The notes under the pieces: generated by a model
Told to the model about the DNA's origin: nothing
Database searches by the model: none
Seen by the model: only the letters and a program-made list of their open reading frames with translations
Source: Acidimicrobiia bacterium
GTDB taxonomy: Bacteria > Actinomycetota > Acidimicrobiia > Spongiisociales > Spongiisociaceae
DNA length: 64,000 bases
Direction: 5' to 3'
Assembly (NCBI GenBank): GCA_011523635.1
Contig: WTGI01000084.1
Coordinates: 51,154-115,153 of the forward strand
Position numbers and translations under genes: made by a program
In this document: in pieces, positions 51,113-60,327 of the stretch
How positions within the stretch are numbered: position 1 is the first letter of the stretch
How the letters are laid out: each line of letters opens with the position of its first letter

Positions 51113-53132
51113 GGCCCGCTCCGGCGGTGCGCCGTCGCCGGCCCGCCACGGACGAGAGCGAGAAGCCGGCTCCCGCCGCCGTCACCAGCCCACCCAGCCA
51201 TACCATCCACTGGAGCGGGTAGCTCCACACATCGGCCACCATCCCCGAGCTGTCGAGCCGGGTGAGCGAGACGTACAGGTCTCCCCGCGGCGTCGAGTAC
51301 ACCGCGGGGGTCACCACCGGGGGGATGCCGGTGCCGTAGCTGTTGAGGCTCGGGGACATTACGGTCACCGCTTCGCCGCCCCGCGACACGTCCAGGCGTG
51401 CGCCCACGACATCCCGGTTCGGCTCGGCGCGCGAGAACGGGGTCCGGTAGGCGATCTCGTAGCCGGCGAACGGAGCGGTCTCGCCCGGGCTCAGCGCGAT
51501 GGACCCCGATCCGGCGTGGTTGGCGGAGACCGCGATCCCGACGGCCAGGATCGCCACGCCGACGTGGGATATCTGCCCGCCCCAGTAGCCGGGATCACGC
51601 CTCATCAGGGACCCCGCGGATGCCATCGATCCCTGGCCGGTGGCGGCGGCGCGCCGGCGGACCAGCACTATCAGGTGCCTGGCGATGGCCGATACCACGA
51701 AGACCGCCAGCAGGACCACCACGATTACGTGCCGGTTGCGGCTCACCAGGAGGATCAGCAGGGCCGCGAGACCCAGGGAGATCCGCACGGGCGTCCGTAC
51801 CCGTTGCCACAACACCTGGCGGCGGGCCACCCGGAACGGCGTGATGGGTCCGACACCCATCGCCAGGATCAGGCCGTAGGAGAGGGGCACGGCCCACCGG
51901 TCGAAGAACGGCCGTCCCACGCCCACCGTGTTGCCCTGGAAGGCCTCTACGGCCAGCGGGAACAGGGTGCCCGACAGCACCACGAAGGCGAATACCGCCA
52001 GGAGCAGGTTGTTGAGGAGGAATGCACCCTCCCGGCTGGCGAGCGAGTCGAGGCGGGGAGCGCTGCCCACCAGGTGGATGCGGGTGGCGAACAGGGCCAG
52101 GGACCCGGCCAGAACCACCGCCAGGAACGCCAGCAGGACGGGGCCGATGGACGACTGGGTGAAGCTGTGCACCGAGGCGACCACGCCCGAGCGGGTCAGG
52201 AAGGTCCCGAGGATGGTGGCTGCGAAGGCGCCGATCACGAGCACGTAGTTCCAGGACTGGAGCACGCCCCGCCGCATCTGGACCACTGACGAGTGGATGA
52301 AGGCGGTGGCCAGCAACCAGGGGATGAAGGAGGCGTTCTCCACCGGGTCCCAGCCCCAGTAGCCGCCCCAGCCCAGCACCTCGTAGCTCCACCAGGCGCC
52401 CAGCACGATGCCGGTGGTCAGGAAGCCCCAGGCGGTCAGGGTCCAGGTACGGGTCGTCCGGAGCCAGGTTTCCTCATGGTCGGCGGTGGCCAGCGAGGCG
52501 ATACCGACCGCGAACGGCACCGAGAAGCCCACGTAACCCACGTACAGGACGGGCGGGTGAACCGCCATCAGGATGTGGTTCTGGAGGAGGGGATTGGCCC
52601 CCCTGCCGGCTTCGGGAAGGTCGACGGCCGACCAGGGCGCCCAGCCCGACAGGGCGCACCCGGCGGTATCGGCTGCCGCGGTGCAGACCGCGAAGGGGTT
52701 GGCGACCGTGGCCATCAGGCCGAACCAGAACACGGCCAGCATCCCCAGTACCGACAGGGTTCCTCCCGCCAGCGGGTGGTCGCGCCGGTACATGGCCCGG
52801 AAGACCGCTCCGGTGAAGGCTGCCAGCACCAACCCCCACAGGACGATCGAACCCTCAAGCGCGGCCCATCCCGCGGCGATGGTGAAGATCAGCGGGGTTC
52901 CGATCCGGTGGTTATTCGCGATGTAGGCAATGGAGAAGTCGCCGGCCAGGAGGCCGATCTCCAGCACCAGCATGGCGGCTGCAGCCCCACCGAGGAGCCA
53001 CAGCACGGGACGTCTCATCCGCTCCATCGGCACGGAGCCCCGACCAGCCAGGGCGGGAAGTCCCCTCCATGCCGCCGCCAGCGCCGCCCCGAGAGCGACC
53101 AGGATCGAGCCGAGTCCCAGCCAGGCGATCAT
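51105..53132 (-). CDS. ccmF: Cytochrome c heme lyase subunit CcmF
   Basis: 675 residues with many membrane helices. The heme-handling WWD-type motif WGGYWGWDPVENASFIPWL is present, with flanking conserved His residues in AFIHSSVVQMRRG and MAVHPPVLYVGYVG. It transfers heme from CcmE to the cytochrome CxxCH site. Length is typical. Overlaps ccmE by four bases. Confidence 0.95.
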   Translation of the reverse strand: MIAWLGLGSILVALGAALAAAWRGLPALAGRGSVPMERMRRPVLWLLGGAAAAMLVLEIGLLAGDFSIAYIANNHRIGTPLIFTIAAGWAALEGSIVLWGLVLAAFTGAVFRAMYRRDHPLAGGTLSVLGMLAVFWFGLMATVANPFAVCTAAADTAGCALSGWAPWSAVDLPEAGRGANPLLQNHILMAVHPPVLYVGYVGFSVPFAVGIASLATADHEETWLRTTRTWTLTAWGFLTTGIVLGAWWSYEVLGWGGYWGWDPVENASFIPWLLATAFIHSSVVQMRRGVLQSWNYVLVIGAFAATILGTFLTRSGVVASVHSFTQSSIGPVLLAFLAVVLAGSLALFATRIHLVGSAPRLDSLASREGAFLLNNLLLAVFAFVVLSGTLFPLAVEAFQGNTVGVGRPFFDRWAVPLSYGLILAMGVGPITPFRVARRQVLWQRVRTPVRISLGLAALLILLVSRNRHVIVVVLLAVFVVSAIARHLIVLVRRRAAATGQGSMASAGSLMRRDPGYWGGQISHVGVAILAVGIAVSANHAGSGSIALSPGETAPFAGYEIAYRTPFSRAEPNRDVVGARLDVSRGGEAVTVMSPSLNSYGTGIPPVVTPAVYSTPRGDLYVSLTRLDSSGMVADVWSYPLQWMVWLGGLVTAAGAGFSLSSVAGRRRRTAGAGRG

Positions 53133-53548
53133 GACCCGGCGGTCGGTACCTGGTAGGTTCCCTCGCCGTCCACGGCCCGGTACTGCTCGTCATGGTTGAT
53201 CAGCAGGGTGTCCGACCGGAACGTGTCACTCTCCCAGGCCCCCTCGACGACCACTCCGATCCCGGGCCGGAACAGCTGGGGTACGGCGCCGGTGTGCTCG
53301 ACGGCTATCGAGACGGCGCCGTCCCCGACCATGAACCGGACCCCGTCTTCGGTTCCCTCGAGCCAGTCCGCCTCGACCAAGCCGCCCAGACGGAACCGGT
53401 AGCCGGGCTCCTGGTCGGCTCGCTGATCGACCGCCTCCGAGGGCGTCAGGTAGTAGACGACGTTGTCGCTGAGGCCCCCCCACACCAGGAAGCCGACCAC
53501 GATCGCCAGGAGCGCCCCGGCCGGGATCAGGACGTGGCGGCGGTTCAT
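53129..53548 (-). CDS. ccmE: Heme chaperone CcmE
   Basis: 139 residues. N-terminal membrane anchor (about 6-24), then the OB-fold domain. The heme-binding motif is HDEQY (His119, Tyr123), matching the His type found in System I of proteobacteria rather than the Cys variant. YYLTPSEA near the N-terminus is also characteristic. Start ATG 53548; overlaps ccmD and ccmF. Confidence 0.94.
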   Translation of the reverse strand: MNRRHVLIPAGALLAIVVGFLVWGGLSDNVVYYLTPSEAVDQRADQEPGYRFRLGGLVEADWLEGTEDGVRFMVGDGAVSIAVEHTGAVPQLFRPGIGVVVEGAWESDTFRSDTLLINHDEQYRAVDGEGTYQVPTAGS

Positions 53549-53664
53549 GTCTCCGGGGGCAGGCGCCGGCGGAGCTGCCTGATGCGGTAGGCCTGTTGGC
53601 CGGCATAGATCGCCAGCGCCGCGTAGGCGACCAGGTAGCCGAACAGCACCCAACTACCCGCCAT
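53545..53664 (-). CDS. ccmD: CcmD-like small membrane protein
   Basis: 39 residues from ATG 53664: one membrane helix (WVLFGYLVAYAALAIYAG) followed by a basic tail (YRIRQLRRRL). Size, topology and position between ccmC and ccmE match CcmD, which helps release holo-CcmE from CcmC. It overlaps both neighbours. Confidence 0.8.
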   Translation of the reverse strand: MAGSWVLFGYLVAYAALAIYAGQQAYRIRQLRRRLPPET

Positions 53665-54406
53665 CCCGGCCTCCGAGCCTCGGAGGGCCGACCGACGCGC
53701 CGACCGGCTGCGATGTGGTGGCGGACCGCGCAACCGCCGCCTCGAGGCGGGCGATGCGAACCCGGACCGCCACCAGGTAGGCGAGGGTGGCGACGAAGGC
53801 GGCCAGAGCGGCGCCCAGCGGGGCTACGAAGGCGGCGTCCATGGTGCTGTTGGCCAGGTCGGGACGGATGATGGAGGGACCCTGGTGGAGCGTCCGGAAC
53901 CAAAGGACCGAGTAATGCACTATCGGTACCTGGACGAATCCGACGATCCCCAGTACGGCGCAGCGCACCGCCCGGACCCGAGGATCCGTGATCGACCGGC
54001 GCAGGGCCAGGTACCCGAGGTAGAAGAAGAACAGCACGGCGGTTGACACCATCCGGGCGTCTCCCCAGTCCCACCACACCCCCCAGACGAAGCGTCCCCA
54101 GATCATGCCCGTCAGCAGGGTGATGGCGGTGAACAGCACGCCGACCTCGATCGCGGCGGCGGACACCAGGTCGGCCGCGGGGGAGCGGCGGATCAGGTAC
54201 CAGGCCCCCGCCAGCAGCCCGGCGAAGAGAGCGATGTAGGCGGTGATCGCGGACGGGACGTGGACGAATAGCAGCCGGGCGGCCTCTCCCTGGGTCTCCT
54301 CATCAGGGGCGGTGACCGCCATGTACAGGCCGACCGCCATCAGGCACAGCGCGGCCACGCCGGTGGCGGTAACGACCCGGGACCTCGGGTGGAGAGATGG
54401 TGCCAT
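53654..54406 (-). CDS. ccmC: Heme exporter/handling protein CcmC
   Basis: 250 residues, six membrane helices. The heme-binding WWD motif is WGVWWDWGDARM, and the conserved His residues are in LFVHVPSA and VPIVHYSVLWFRTLHQG. It loads heme onto CcmE. The C-terminal tail after about residue 215 is polar and longer than usual. Confidence 0.94.
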   Translation of the reverse strand: MAPSLHPRSRVVTATGVAALCLMAVGLYMAVTAPDEETQGEAARLLFVHVPSAITAYIALFAGLLAGAWYLIRRSPAADLVSAAAIEVGVLFTAITLLTGMIWGRFVWGVWWDWGDARMVSTAVLFFFYLGYLALRRSITDPRVRAVRCAVLGIVGFVQVPIVHYSVLWFRTLHQGPSIIRPDLANSTMDAAFVAPLGAALAAFVATLAYLVAVRVRIARLEAAVARSATTSQPVGASVGPPRLGGRDGG

Positions 54407-54415
54407 GACGCGTCC

Positions 54416-55096
54416 TTACCGGGTCGTCTCGTCCATGGGCCCTGCCAGCAGCACGCCGACGATGACGAGGGCCAGGTTCATGGCCACCAGCAGGAGCAAC
54501 CAGGACAGGCTACTTCGCTGGGAGATGGCGGAATCCGTGCCGCGGGCGGTGGCCAGGAGGACCGGAACGGCCAGGGGTATCGCCAGGAGCGGCCCGAGCG
54601 CGGTGCGGTCCCGCAGGCCGGTAACCAGCGTGGCGACCAGCGACCCCAGCAGACCGAGCGCCATCACCCCGGCGATCGTCAGCAGGGCGAGCCACCCCCA
54701 ACCCGGGTTTCCTTCCGGTGCGTACAGGACGATCATCAGCGGGGCGAGCACCACGGTCACCCCCAACAGCAGGAGGGCGCTCGCCAGGCTCCGCCCCAGG
54801 AAGCCGGCGGCGGGGTCGAGACCGCTCAGCGTGAGCAGATCCCGGACCGGACCCGACTCGCGGGCGCCGGCCCGCAGGGTGACCGTCATGCCGAACAGGA
54901 TCACCACCAGCCAGAGCATGCCCGGGCCGATCCGGCGGAGCAGGGCGGTGTCGGTGCCGGTGGCGAGGGGCGCCAATAGAAGCGCGAGGGCGGCGAACGG
55001 TGTCGCCATCCGGAGCGTTACCCCACCGCGGAACTCGACCCGCAGATCCTTGGCGAACACCCACCCCACCTGCTGCCAGAAGGCGCGGGGGGTCAT
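54416..55096 (-). CDS. ccmB: Heme ABC transporter permease CcmB
   Basis: 226 residues, six membrane helices, beginning MTPRAFWQQVGWVFAKDLRVEFRG, the typical CcmB N-terminus (KDLRVEFR). The segment RESGPVRDLLTLSGLDP is also characteristic. The ATG at 55096 overlaps the ccmA stop. Together with CcmA it powers release of heme-loaded CcmE. Confidence 0.92.
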   Translation of the reverse strand: MTPRAFWQQVGWVFAKDLRVEFRGGVTLRMATPFAALALLLAPLATGTDTALLRRIGPGMLWLVVILFGMTVTLRAGARESGPVRDLLTLSGLDPAAGFLGRSLASALLLLGVTVVLAPLMIVLYAPEGNPGWGWLALLTIAGVMALGLLGSLVATLVTGLRDRTALGPLLAIPLAVPVLLATARGTDSAISQRSSLSWLLLLVAMNLALVIVGVLLAGPMDETTR

Positions 55097-55746
55097 GCCG
55101 GCGCCTCGAGGATCGTTCCGGCGGTCACCGACAACCTGCGGGTGAGCATTGAACCCGCCCGGTTCCGGTCGTGCGAGACCATCACCACCGCCCCGTCCCC
55201 TTCGGTTACCCGGTCGACGAGATGATCCACCAGCGGGCCTGCGGATTCGTCCAGGCCGGCGTGGGGTTCGTCCAGGAGGAGCAAGCGGGGCGTCCATGCT
55301 AAGAGGCGGGCGAACTCGACTCGGCGTTGCATTCCAAGGGAGGCGTGCGCGGCCTTCAACCCCGCCACTCCCGCCAACCCGACGGCGCTGAGGGGGTCGC
55401 CATCTGCCGGACCATGCCGCAGTCCCGCCGGAAGGTTCACGTTCTCCCTGAGCGTCAGCTCGGGCCAGAGCGCCGGGAAGTGACCGACCAGGGCGATCTG
55501 GCGCCGGACGGGCACCAGATCCTGGGGGCGGGCGCCGGTGTCTACGCCCAAGAGGGTGCCGCTGCCGGAGGTGGGCCGGAGCAATGTGGACAGGAGGCGC
55601 AAGAGGGTCGTCTTGCCCGCCCCGTTGGGTCCGCTGATCCCCACTATCTCACCGGCTTCGACCGTCAGGTCCACGCCGCGCAGGATCACCGAGCCCGAGG
55701 TGGAGAACCCGACATCTACCAGTCTCACCAGCGGTTGATCGGCCAC
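55093..55746 (-). CDS. ccmA: Cytochrome c maturation ABC ATPase CcmA
   Basis: 217 residues. Walker A GPNGAGKTTL, a signature region SLGMQRRVEFARLLA (departing from LSGGQ), Walker B LLLLDEPHAGLD, and the H-loop SHD. GTG start at 55746; in-frame codons further upstream are possible. First gene of the ccm operon, whose promoter must lie in or before 55747-55870. Confidence 0.9.
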   Translation of the reverse strand: MADQPLVRLVDVGFSTSGSVILRGVDLTVEAGEIVGISGPNGAGKTTLLRLLSTLLRPTSGSGTLLGVDTGARPQDLVPVRRQIALVGHFPALWPELTLRENVNLPAGLRHGPADGDPLSAVGLAGVAGLKAAHASLGMQRRVEFARLLAWTPRLLLLDEPHAGLDESAGPLVDHLVDRVTEGDGAVVMVSHDRNRAGSMLTRRLSVTAGTILEAPA

Positions 55747-55870
55747 ACGCGGAGTGTATAGCCCGGTTGCCGGCTTGTCGCGCGATGATCGCGCGGGAGC
55801 GGCCGCGGCCGGATCTGCCCGTCCGGCCGTAAGGATTGGAACGCCCCGACGTGACGCCTTGGGCTGGGCC

Positions 55871-56251
55871 TCAAATCCTCTCGATGAGAACATCACTCGC
55901 GTGCGCCGCCAAGGCGCGGAGATCAGCGAGGTCGGAGGTGAGCACCGTGCCACCCGGCTCAGCCATCGCAACCACGAGCGCGTCGATCGCGGATCCCCGG
56001 CGTGCCAGGTATCTGAGGAGTGCGGCTCGTCGCGCCAGCTTCTCGGGTACCTGCTCGATCACGTTGCATGCCTTCAACAGCCGGTTGGTCTGCGCATCCC
56101 TGCCCGAATGACCGTGGAGGGCTTCGATCAATACCGGAGCGGGCACGACCGGAGGCCATGAGCCGGTGGTCCGCAAGGTCGCGATCAGAGCGACGCTTCT
56201 GCGGGACCGCTCCGCGAGCCGGGATACCGCGCCGGAGTCCAGAAGCAGCAA
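55871..56251 (-). CDS. PIN-domain toxin (second VapC-like)
   Basis: 126 residues, start TTG at 56251. PIN features: Asp in LLLDSGAVSRL, Glu in PVLIEALHG, Asp in SAIDALVVAMA, and Asp in VLTSDLADL. It follows an RHH-type antitoxin by 18 bp. Its 3' end is 124 bp from ccmA on the same strand, so readthrough into ccm genes is possible. Confidence 0.85.
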   Translation of the reverse strand: MLLLDSGAVSRLAERSRRSVALIATLRTTGSWPPVVPAPVLIEALHGHSGRDAQTNRLLKACNVIEQVPEKLARRAALLRYLARRGSAIDALVVAMAEPGGTVLTSDLADLRALAAHASDVLIERI

Positions 56252-56269
56252 GTTCTTAGCGGAGCACGC

Positions 56270-56518
56270 CTAGACGGCTTCCTGATGGGCCCTCCGAGCG
56301 ATGCGGCCGGCCAGGGCTTGTGCCCAGGCGTAGTCTTCCGCATCGGGCTCCCCGACCTCGTCGAGGACCTCGGCCAGATAGGAGTCGGTCTCAGCGAGCA
56401 GTTGCTTCCGTCGAAGCTCGACCCGGACCGCCTCCTGCAGCAACTTGGAAGGCGCGAACCCGCGGTCCTTGACTTCACGGTAGAGGTCGTCCGGTAGATA
56501 CACCTGAATCCTGGGCAT
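56270..56518 (-). CDS. Ribbon-helix-helix antitoxin partner of the second PIN toxin
   Basis: 82 residues beginning MPRIQVYLPDDLYREVKDRG, the ribbon-helix-helix strand and helix pattern. The C-terminal half is acidic/helical (ETDSYLAEVLDEVGEPDAEDYAWAQ-like) and would bind the toxin. A TATATT lies about ten bases before the ATG, so the transcript may be nearly leaderless. The direct repeat GTGTAT-ATTAGG-GTGTAT overlapping the start is a possible operator. Confidence 0.82.
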   Translation of the reverse strand: MPRIQVYLPDDLYREVKDRGFAPSKLLQEAVRVELRRKQLLAETDSYLAEVLDEVGEPDAEDYAWAQALAGRIARRAHQEAV

Positions 56519-56729
56519 ACACCCTAATATACACACATCGAGTCTTCGAGACTACGCCTTGGAGCCGGAGCGCTAATGGCTACGGTATCCAGCAATCTAT
56601 AACGGGGATGTGACGGGTTCAACCCCCTGGTCACCGGACAACGACCCGGGTTAGAAGTCGCGATCGATCCGGATCGGTCTACGTGCCGCTCAACTAGTCA
56701 CGAAACCCGGCGAACCGACGATCCGGACG

Positions 56730-57593
56730 TTAGAGCGTGTCGGTGTTCAGGACCGGTTGGGTGGCCTTGTCGCCGCACAGGACCACGAGCAGGTTGCTCA
56801 CCATGTTGGCCTTGCGCTCCTCGTCGAGTTCCACGATCCCGCGGGTGGACAGTCCTTCGAGCGCCATCTCGACCATGCTCACCGCACCCTCCACGATCTG
56901 GCTGCGGGCGGCGATGATGGCCCCGGCCTGCTGGCGCTGGAGCATCGCTGACGCGATCTCGGGTGCGTAGGCCAGGTGGGTGATCCGGGCTTCGAGCACT
57001 TCCACCCCCGCCTTGCCGAGGCGGCCCTGGATCTCGGTCTTCAACTGGTCGGCGATCTCCTCGGTGTCGCCGCGCAGCGAGATCTGGCCCTCCTGCTGCG
57101 TGTCATAGGGATAGCGGGTAGCCAGGTTGCGCACCGCCGACTCGCTCTGGACATGCACGAAGTTGACGTAGTCGTCCACCTCGAAGCTGGCTTCGGCGGT
57201 GTCCGCCACCTTCCACACCACCACCGCGGCCATCTCGATAGGGTTGCCGTCGGTGTCGTTGACCTTCGAGCGTTCCGTCTCGAAGTTGCGGACCCGCACC
57301 GAGATGCGCCGCTTCGAGTAGAGGGGATTGGTGTACCGGAGTCCGGTGTCGCGGACAGTGCCCACGTAGCTTCCGAACAGCTGGAGCACGCGAGCCTCGT
57401 TCGGGGCCACAGTGAACAGGCCGGCCGACAGGATGAGGATGATCGGGACCAGCAACGATGTGACCAGGATGAGCCATAGGGTCCCGTCGATGCTGCCTCG
57501 GATCAGCAGATACACGTCGAGGGCGAACAGCACCAGCAGGACCAGCAGCGCCAGTAGACCCGACGGCGCCTTGCGGACCCGTTCCTCGATCAT
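56730..57593 (-). CDS. SPFH/band 7-domain membrane protein
   Basis: 287 residues. Two adjacent N-terminal membrane helices (about 12-32 and 38-60), then an SPFH domain ([29 protein letters not shown]) and a coiled C-terminal part ([27 protein letters not shown]). Members organise membrane microdomains or protease complexes. ATG at 57593 after GAAGGGAACG. It follows hisIE on the same strand with an 89-bp gap. The 193-bp gap downstream of its 3' end (56537-56729) shows no gene. Confidence 0.88.
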   Translation of the reverse strand: MIEERVRKAPSGLLALLVLLVLFALDVYLLIRGSIDGTLWLILVTSLLVPIILILSAGLFTVAPNEARVLQLFGSYVGTVRDTGLRYTNPLYSKRRISVRVRNFETERSKVNDTDGNPIEMAAVVVWKVADTAEASFEVDDYVNFVHVQSESAVRNLATRYPYDTQQEGQISLRGDTEEIADQLKTEIQGRLGKAGVEVLEARITHLAYAPEIASAMLQRQQAGAIIAARSQIVEGAVSMVEMALEGLSTRGIVELDEERKANMVSNLLVVLCGDKATQPVLNTDTL

Positions 57594-57682
57594 GCACCGT
57601 TCCCTTCGTTCGATGCTTGGACAATACCGGTCGCTGGCGAGTAGCCGGCGGGCACCGGGCTCACGTGCATCACTGCCGTGTC

Positions 57683-58324
57683 TCAGGGGGTCCGGCGGCG
57701 GGAGGCCAGTTCCTCCATCACGTCTCTTGCGCTGACACCCCGTTCCGCGAGCAGGACCAGCAGGTGGTAGACGATGTCTCCCGCCTCCTCGGCCACCCGC
57801 CGGTCGCCGGCCCGGCCCGAACGGTGTAGGAGAGCTGCCTCCGCCAGTTCCGAGGCCTCTTCGATCAGCTTGCGGCCGGTGGCGGGTGGCCCTCCCTCGG
57901 CCAGCCGGGCGGTGTAGGAACCGGTCGTGGACGCCGATGAGATCCGGTCGGCGATGGTCTGCCACAGCCGTTCCAGGTCGGCGAAACCCTGCGGTGCTGG
58001 ATCGTCCCCGCTATCGGGGTTCTCGAAGCAGGTGCGGTCTCCTGTGTGGCAGGCCGGCCCGGCCGGCGCCACCTTCACCACCAGCGTGTCCCGGTCGCAG
58101 TCCACGCCGATCGCGACCAGCCGGAGCGTGTTGCCGCTGGTCTCGCCCTTTTTCCACAGCCGCCGGCGGGACCGCGACCAGAAATGGACCTCGCCGGTGG
58201 ACAGGGTGAGGCTCAGTGCTTCTGTGTCCATCCACGCCATCATCAGCACTTCGCCGGTGCGGTGGTCCTGGACGATGGCCGGAACCAGCCCGCGGTCGTC
58301 CCAGGTGATGGCAAGGTCAGACAT
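57683..58324 (-). CDS. hisIE: Bifunctional phosphoribosyl-AMP cyclohydrolase / phosphoribosyl-ATP pyrophosphatase
   Basis: 213 residues performing the second and third steps of histidine synthesis. The N-terminal HisI domain (1-115) has [29 protein letters not shown] and zinc ligands in DCDRDTL and CHTGDRTC. The C-terminal HisE domain (about 118-205) has [15 protein letters not shown] and [18 protein letters not shown]. Fusion of HisI and HisE is common in several phyla but many actinobacteria keep them separate. Overlaps hisF by eight bases. Confidence 0.94.
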   Translation of the reverse strand: MSDLAITWDDRGLVPAIVQDHRTGEVLMMAWMDTEALSLTLSTGEVHFWSRSRRRLWKKGETSGNTLRLVAIGVDCDRDTLVVKVAPAGPACHTGDRTCFENPDSGDDPAPQGFADLERLWQTIADRISSASTTGSYTARLAEGGPPATGRKLIEEASELAEAALLHRSGRAGDRRVAEEAGDIVYHLLVLLAERGVSARDVMEELASRRRTP

Positions 58325-59078
58325 GGCGTACCGGTATTCCTGCCTCGCTCATCGCCCGCTTGATCTCACCCAGCTCCACCTCGCGCCGGTGGAAGATGGA
58401 GGCGGCCAGCACCGCCGACGCCCCCGCCTCCACCGCTTCGACGAAGTGGCCCGGCCGGCCGGCGCCGCCCGAGGCGATCACCGGTACGTCCACCGCGCCG
58501 GTGATGGTCCGGAGCAGTGGTGTATCGAAGCCGATGTTGGTTCCGTCCCGGTCCATGGAGGTCAGCAGGATCTCACCAGCGCCGCGTGCGACCCCTTCGG
58601 TGGCCCACTCCACCGCATCACGTCCGGTGTCGTGGCGCCCGCCGGTCACGTAGACGTTCCACGAGCCTCCGGGCATGGCCTTAGCGTCGATCGCGAGCAC
58701 CACGCACTGGCTCCCGAACGCATCGGCGCACCGGTCCAGGAGGTCCGGGGTGCGCACCGCGGCGGTGTTCAGCGATACCTTGTCCGCCCCGGCCCTCAGC
58801 ACCCGGCGCATGTCGTCCACCTCGCGCACACCGCCGCCCACGGTTAGGGGGACGAAGACGTTCTCGGCGGTGCGGTGGACCACGTCGAGGAAGGCGAAGC
58901 GGCCCTCGGGGGAGGCGGCGATATCGAGGTAGACGATCTCGTCCATCCCCTCCGCGGCGTAGCGAGCTGCCAACTCCACGGGATCGCCCTCGTCGGTGAG
59001 GTTGACGAAGTTGACCCCCTTCACCACCCGTCCGTGCTTCACGTCCAGGCAGGCGATGATGCGCGTTCTCAGGGTCAA
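58317..59078 (-). CDS. hisF: Imidazole glycerol phosphate synthase, cyclase subunit
   Basis: 253 residues, TIM barrel. N-terminal [19 protein letters not shown] with the catalytic Asp, and [12 protein letters not shown] with the second catalytic Asp. It uses ammonia from HisH to form imidazole glycerol phosphate. The TTG start at 59078 overlaps the hisH stop (TTGA). Confidence 0.95.
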   Translation of the reverse strand: MTLRTRIIACLDVKHGRVVKGVNFVNLTDEGDPVELAARYAAEGMDEIVYLDIAASPEGRFAFLDVVHRTAENVFVPLTVGGGVREVDDMRRVLRAGADKVSLNTAAVRTPDLLDRCADAFGSQCVVLAIDAKAMPGGSWNVYVTGGRHDTGRDAVEWATEGVARGAGEILLTSMDRDGTNIGFDTPLLRTITGAVDVPVIASGGAGRPGHFVEAVEAGASAVLAASIFHRREVELGEIKRAMSEAGIPVRHV

Positions 59079-59731
59079 CGGGCACCCCCGGCACCGCCGG
59101 CCGCGCGGGACCACTCCTCGACCTCAGCCACGAAGTTGGCGAGGACCCGGAGACCCTGATCACCGCTCCGCTCCGGGTGGAACTGGACGCCGATCCGGCC
59201 GGCGCTGCGAACGGCGGCCGTGAACGGGTGGGGATACTCGGTGTAGGCGATGGCGATGGCCGGGTCCTCGGGGACGGGTGCGTAGCTGTGGACGAAGTAG
59301 AAGGTCGCTTCCGGGGGAATGCCGTCGAACAGGGGGTCCCGCCGGCCGTTCGGCGGGAAGGTCAGGTCGTTCCATCCGATGTGGGGGAGCAGCGGAGCGT
59401 CCTCCAGCTTCCGCACCCTTCCCCGGTCGAGGCCCAGGCAGGCCTGGCCGTCCTCGTCGCTCTCCTCGAAGAACAGCTGCAGGCCGATGCAGATGCCTAG
59501 GAGTGGCCCCTTCCACGACCTGAGCGGTTCCACCAGCCCTTCGTCCGTCAGCCGGCTCATGGCGGCGCCGGGCGCGCCCACGCCCGGCAGGACCACCGCC
59601 GCGGCGCGGGACAGGTCGGCCGGACCGGTGGCGACGGCCACCCTGGCCCCGGCCCGCTCCAGGCCCTGGCTGATCGAGACCAGGTTGCCGGCGCCATGAT
59701 CGATCACCGCCACCAGGGGCGGAGAGGTCAC
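59075..59731 (-). CDS. hisH: Imidazole glycerol phosphate synthase, glutaminase subunit
   Basis: 218 residues. Class I glutaminase triad: nucleophile Cys in [13 protein letters not shown], and His/Glu in [17 protein letters not shown] at the N-terminus is the family hallmark. GTG start at 59731 overlaps the hisB stop. Partner of HisF. Confidence 0.95.
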   Translation of the reverse strand: MTSPPLVAVIDHGAGNLVSISQGLERAGARVAVATGPADLSRAAAVVLPGVGAPGAAMSRLTDEGLVEPLRSWKGPLLGICIGLQLFFEESDEDGQACLGLDRGRVRKLEDAPLLPHIGWNDLTFPPNGRRDPLFDGIPPEATFYFVHSYAPVPEDPAIAIAYTEYPHPFTAAVRSAGRIGVQFHPERSGDQGLRVLANFVAEVEEWSRAAGGAGGAR

Positions 59732-60327
59732 ATGCCCTCCTGGGACGGCGTCCCTTTGGTGGACGGCATACCGCTGCGGCGGGGGTCGGGAGAGACGGCG
59801 GCCCGCAGGGCCCTGGCCACGGCCTTGAAGGCGGCCTCGGCCACATGGTGATCGTTCCGTCCGGTGGCGGTCAGGTGCATCGTGATCCCGGCGGACCGGG
59901 CGAATGACTCCAGAGCGTGCGGGATGTTCTGGGCGGTCAGGTTGCCGATGGCGGGGTTGGCCAGCTCCAGGTCGATCACGGAGTAGGGCCGGCCTCCCAC
60001 GTCCACGGTGGCTGCAGCGATGGCCTCGTCCATCGGCACCCGGGCGTCGCCGAAACGGTGTATGCCGGTGCGGTCGCCCAGGGCGGCGCCGAGCGCCTCG
60101 CCGACGCACAGGGCGGTGTCCTCCACCGTGTGGTGGTCGTCCACCTCCACGTCGCCGTCCGTGTCGACGGTCAGGTCGAACAGGGCATGGTGGGCGAGAG
60201 AGGTGAGCAGGTGATCGAAGAACCCGATGCCGGTCCGCACGGTGGCGTCGCCGTTCCCGTCGAGGTCGAGCATCACCGATACCCGGGTTTCCTTGGTGCT
60301 GCGCCGGCAGGTTGCGTTGCGGGGCAT
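59728..60327 (-). CDS. hisB: Imidazoleglycerol-phosphate dehydratase
   Basis: 199 residues, monofunctional form. Metal-binding His clusters FFDHLLTSLAHHALFDL, DDHHTVEDTAL and NDHHVAEAAFKA are intact. It directly abuts hisD. No histidinol-phosphate phosphatase domain is fused. Confidence 0.95.
   Translation of the reverse strand: MPRNATCRRSTKETRVSVMLDLDGNGDATVRTGIGFFDHLLTSLAHHALFDLTVDTDGDVEVDDHHTVEDTALCVGEALGAALGDRTGIHRFGDARVPMDEAIAAATVDVGGRPYSVIDLELANPAIGNLTAQNIPHALESFARSAGITMHLTATGRNDHHVAEAAFKAVARALRAAVSPDPRRSGMPSTKGTPSQEGM

Noticed and set aside
56590..56640. A stretch resembling a tRNA T-arm (GGGTTCAACCCCC) in the gap upstream of the toxin-antitoxin pair.
   Set aside because: No matching D-arm, anticodon stem or acceptor stem could be paired around it, so neither a tRNA nor a clear attachment-site remnant can be supported.
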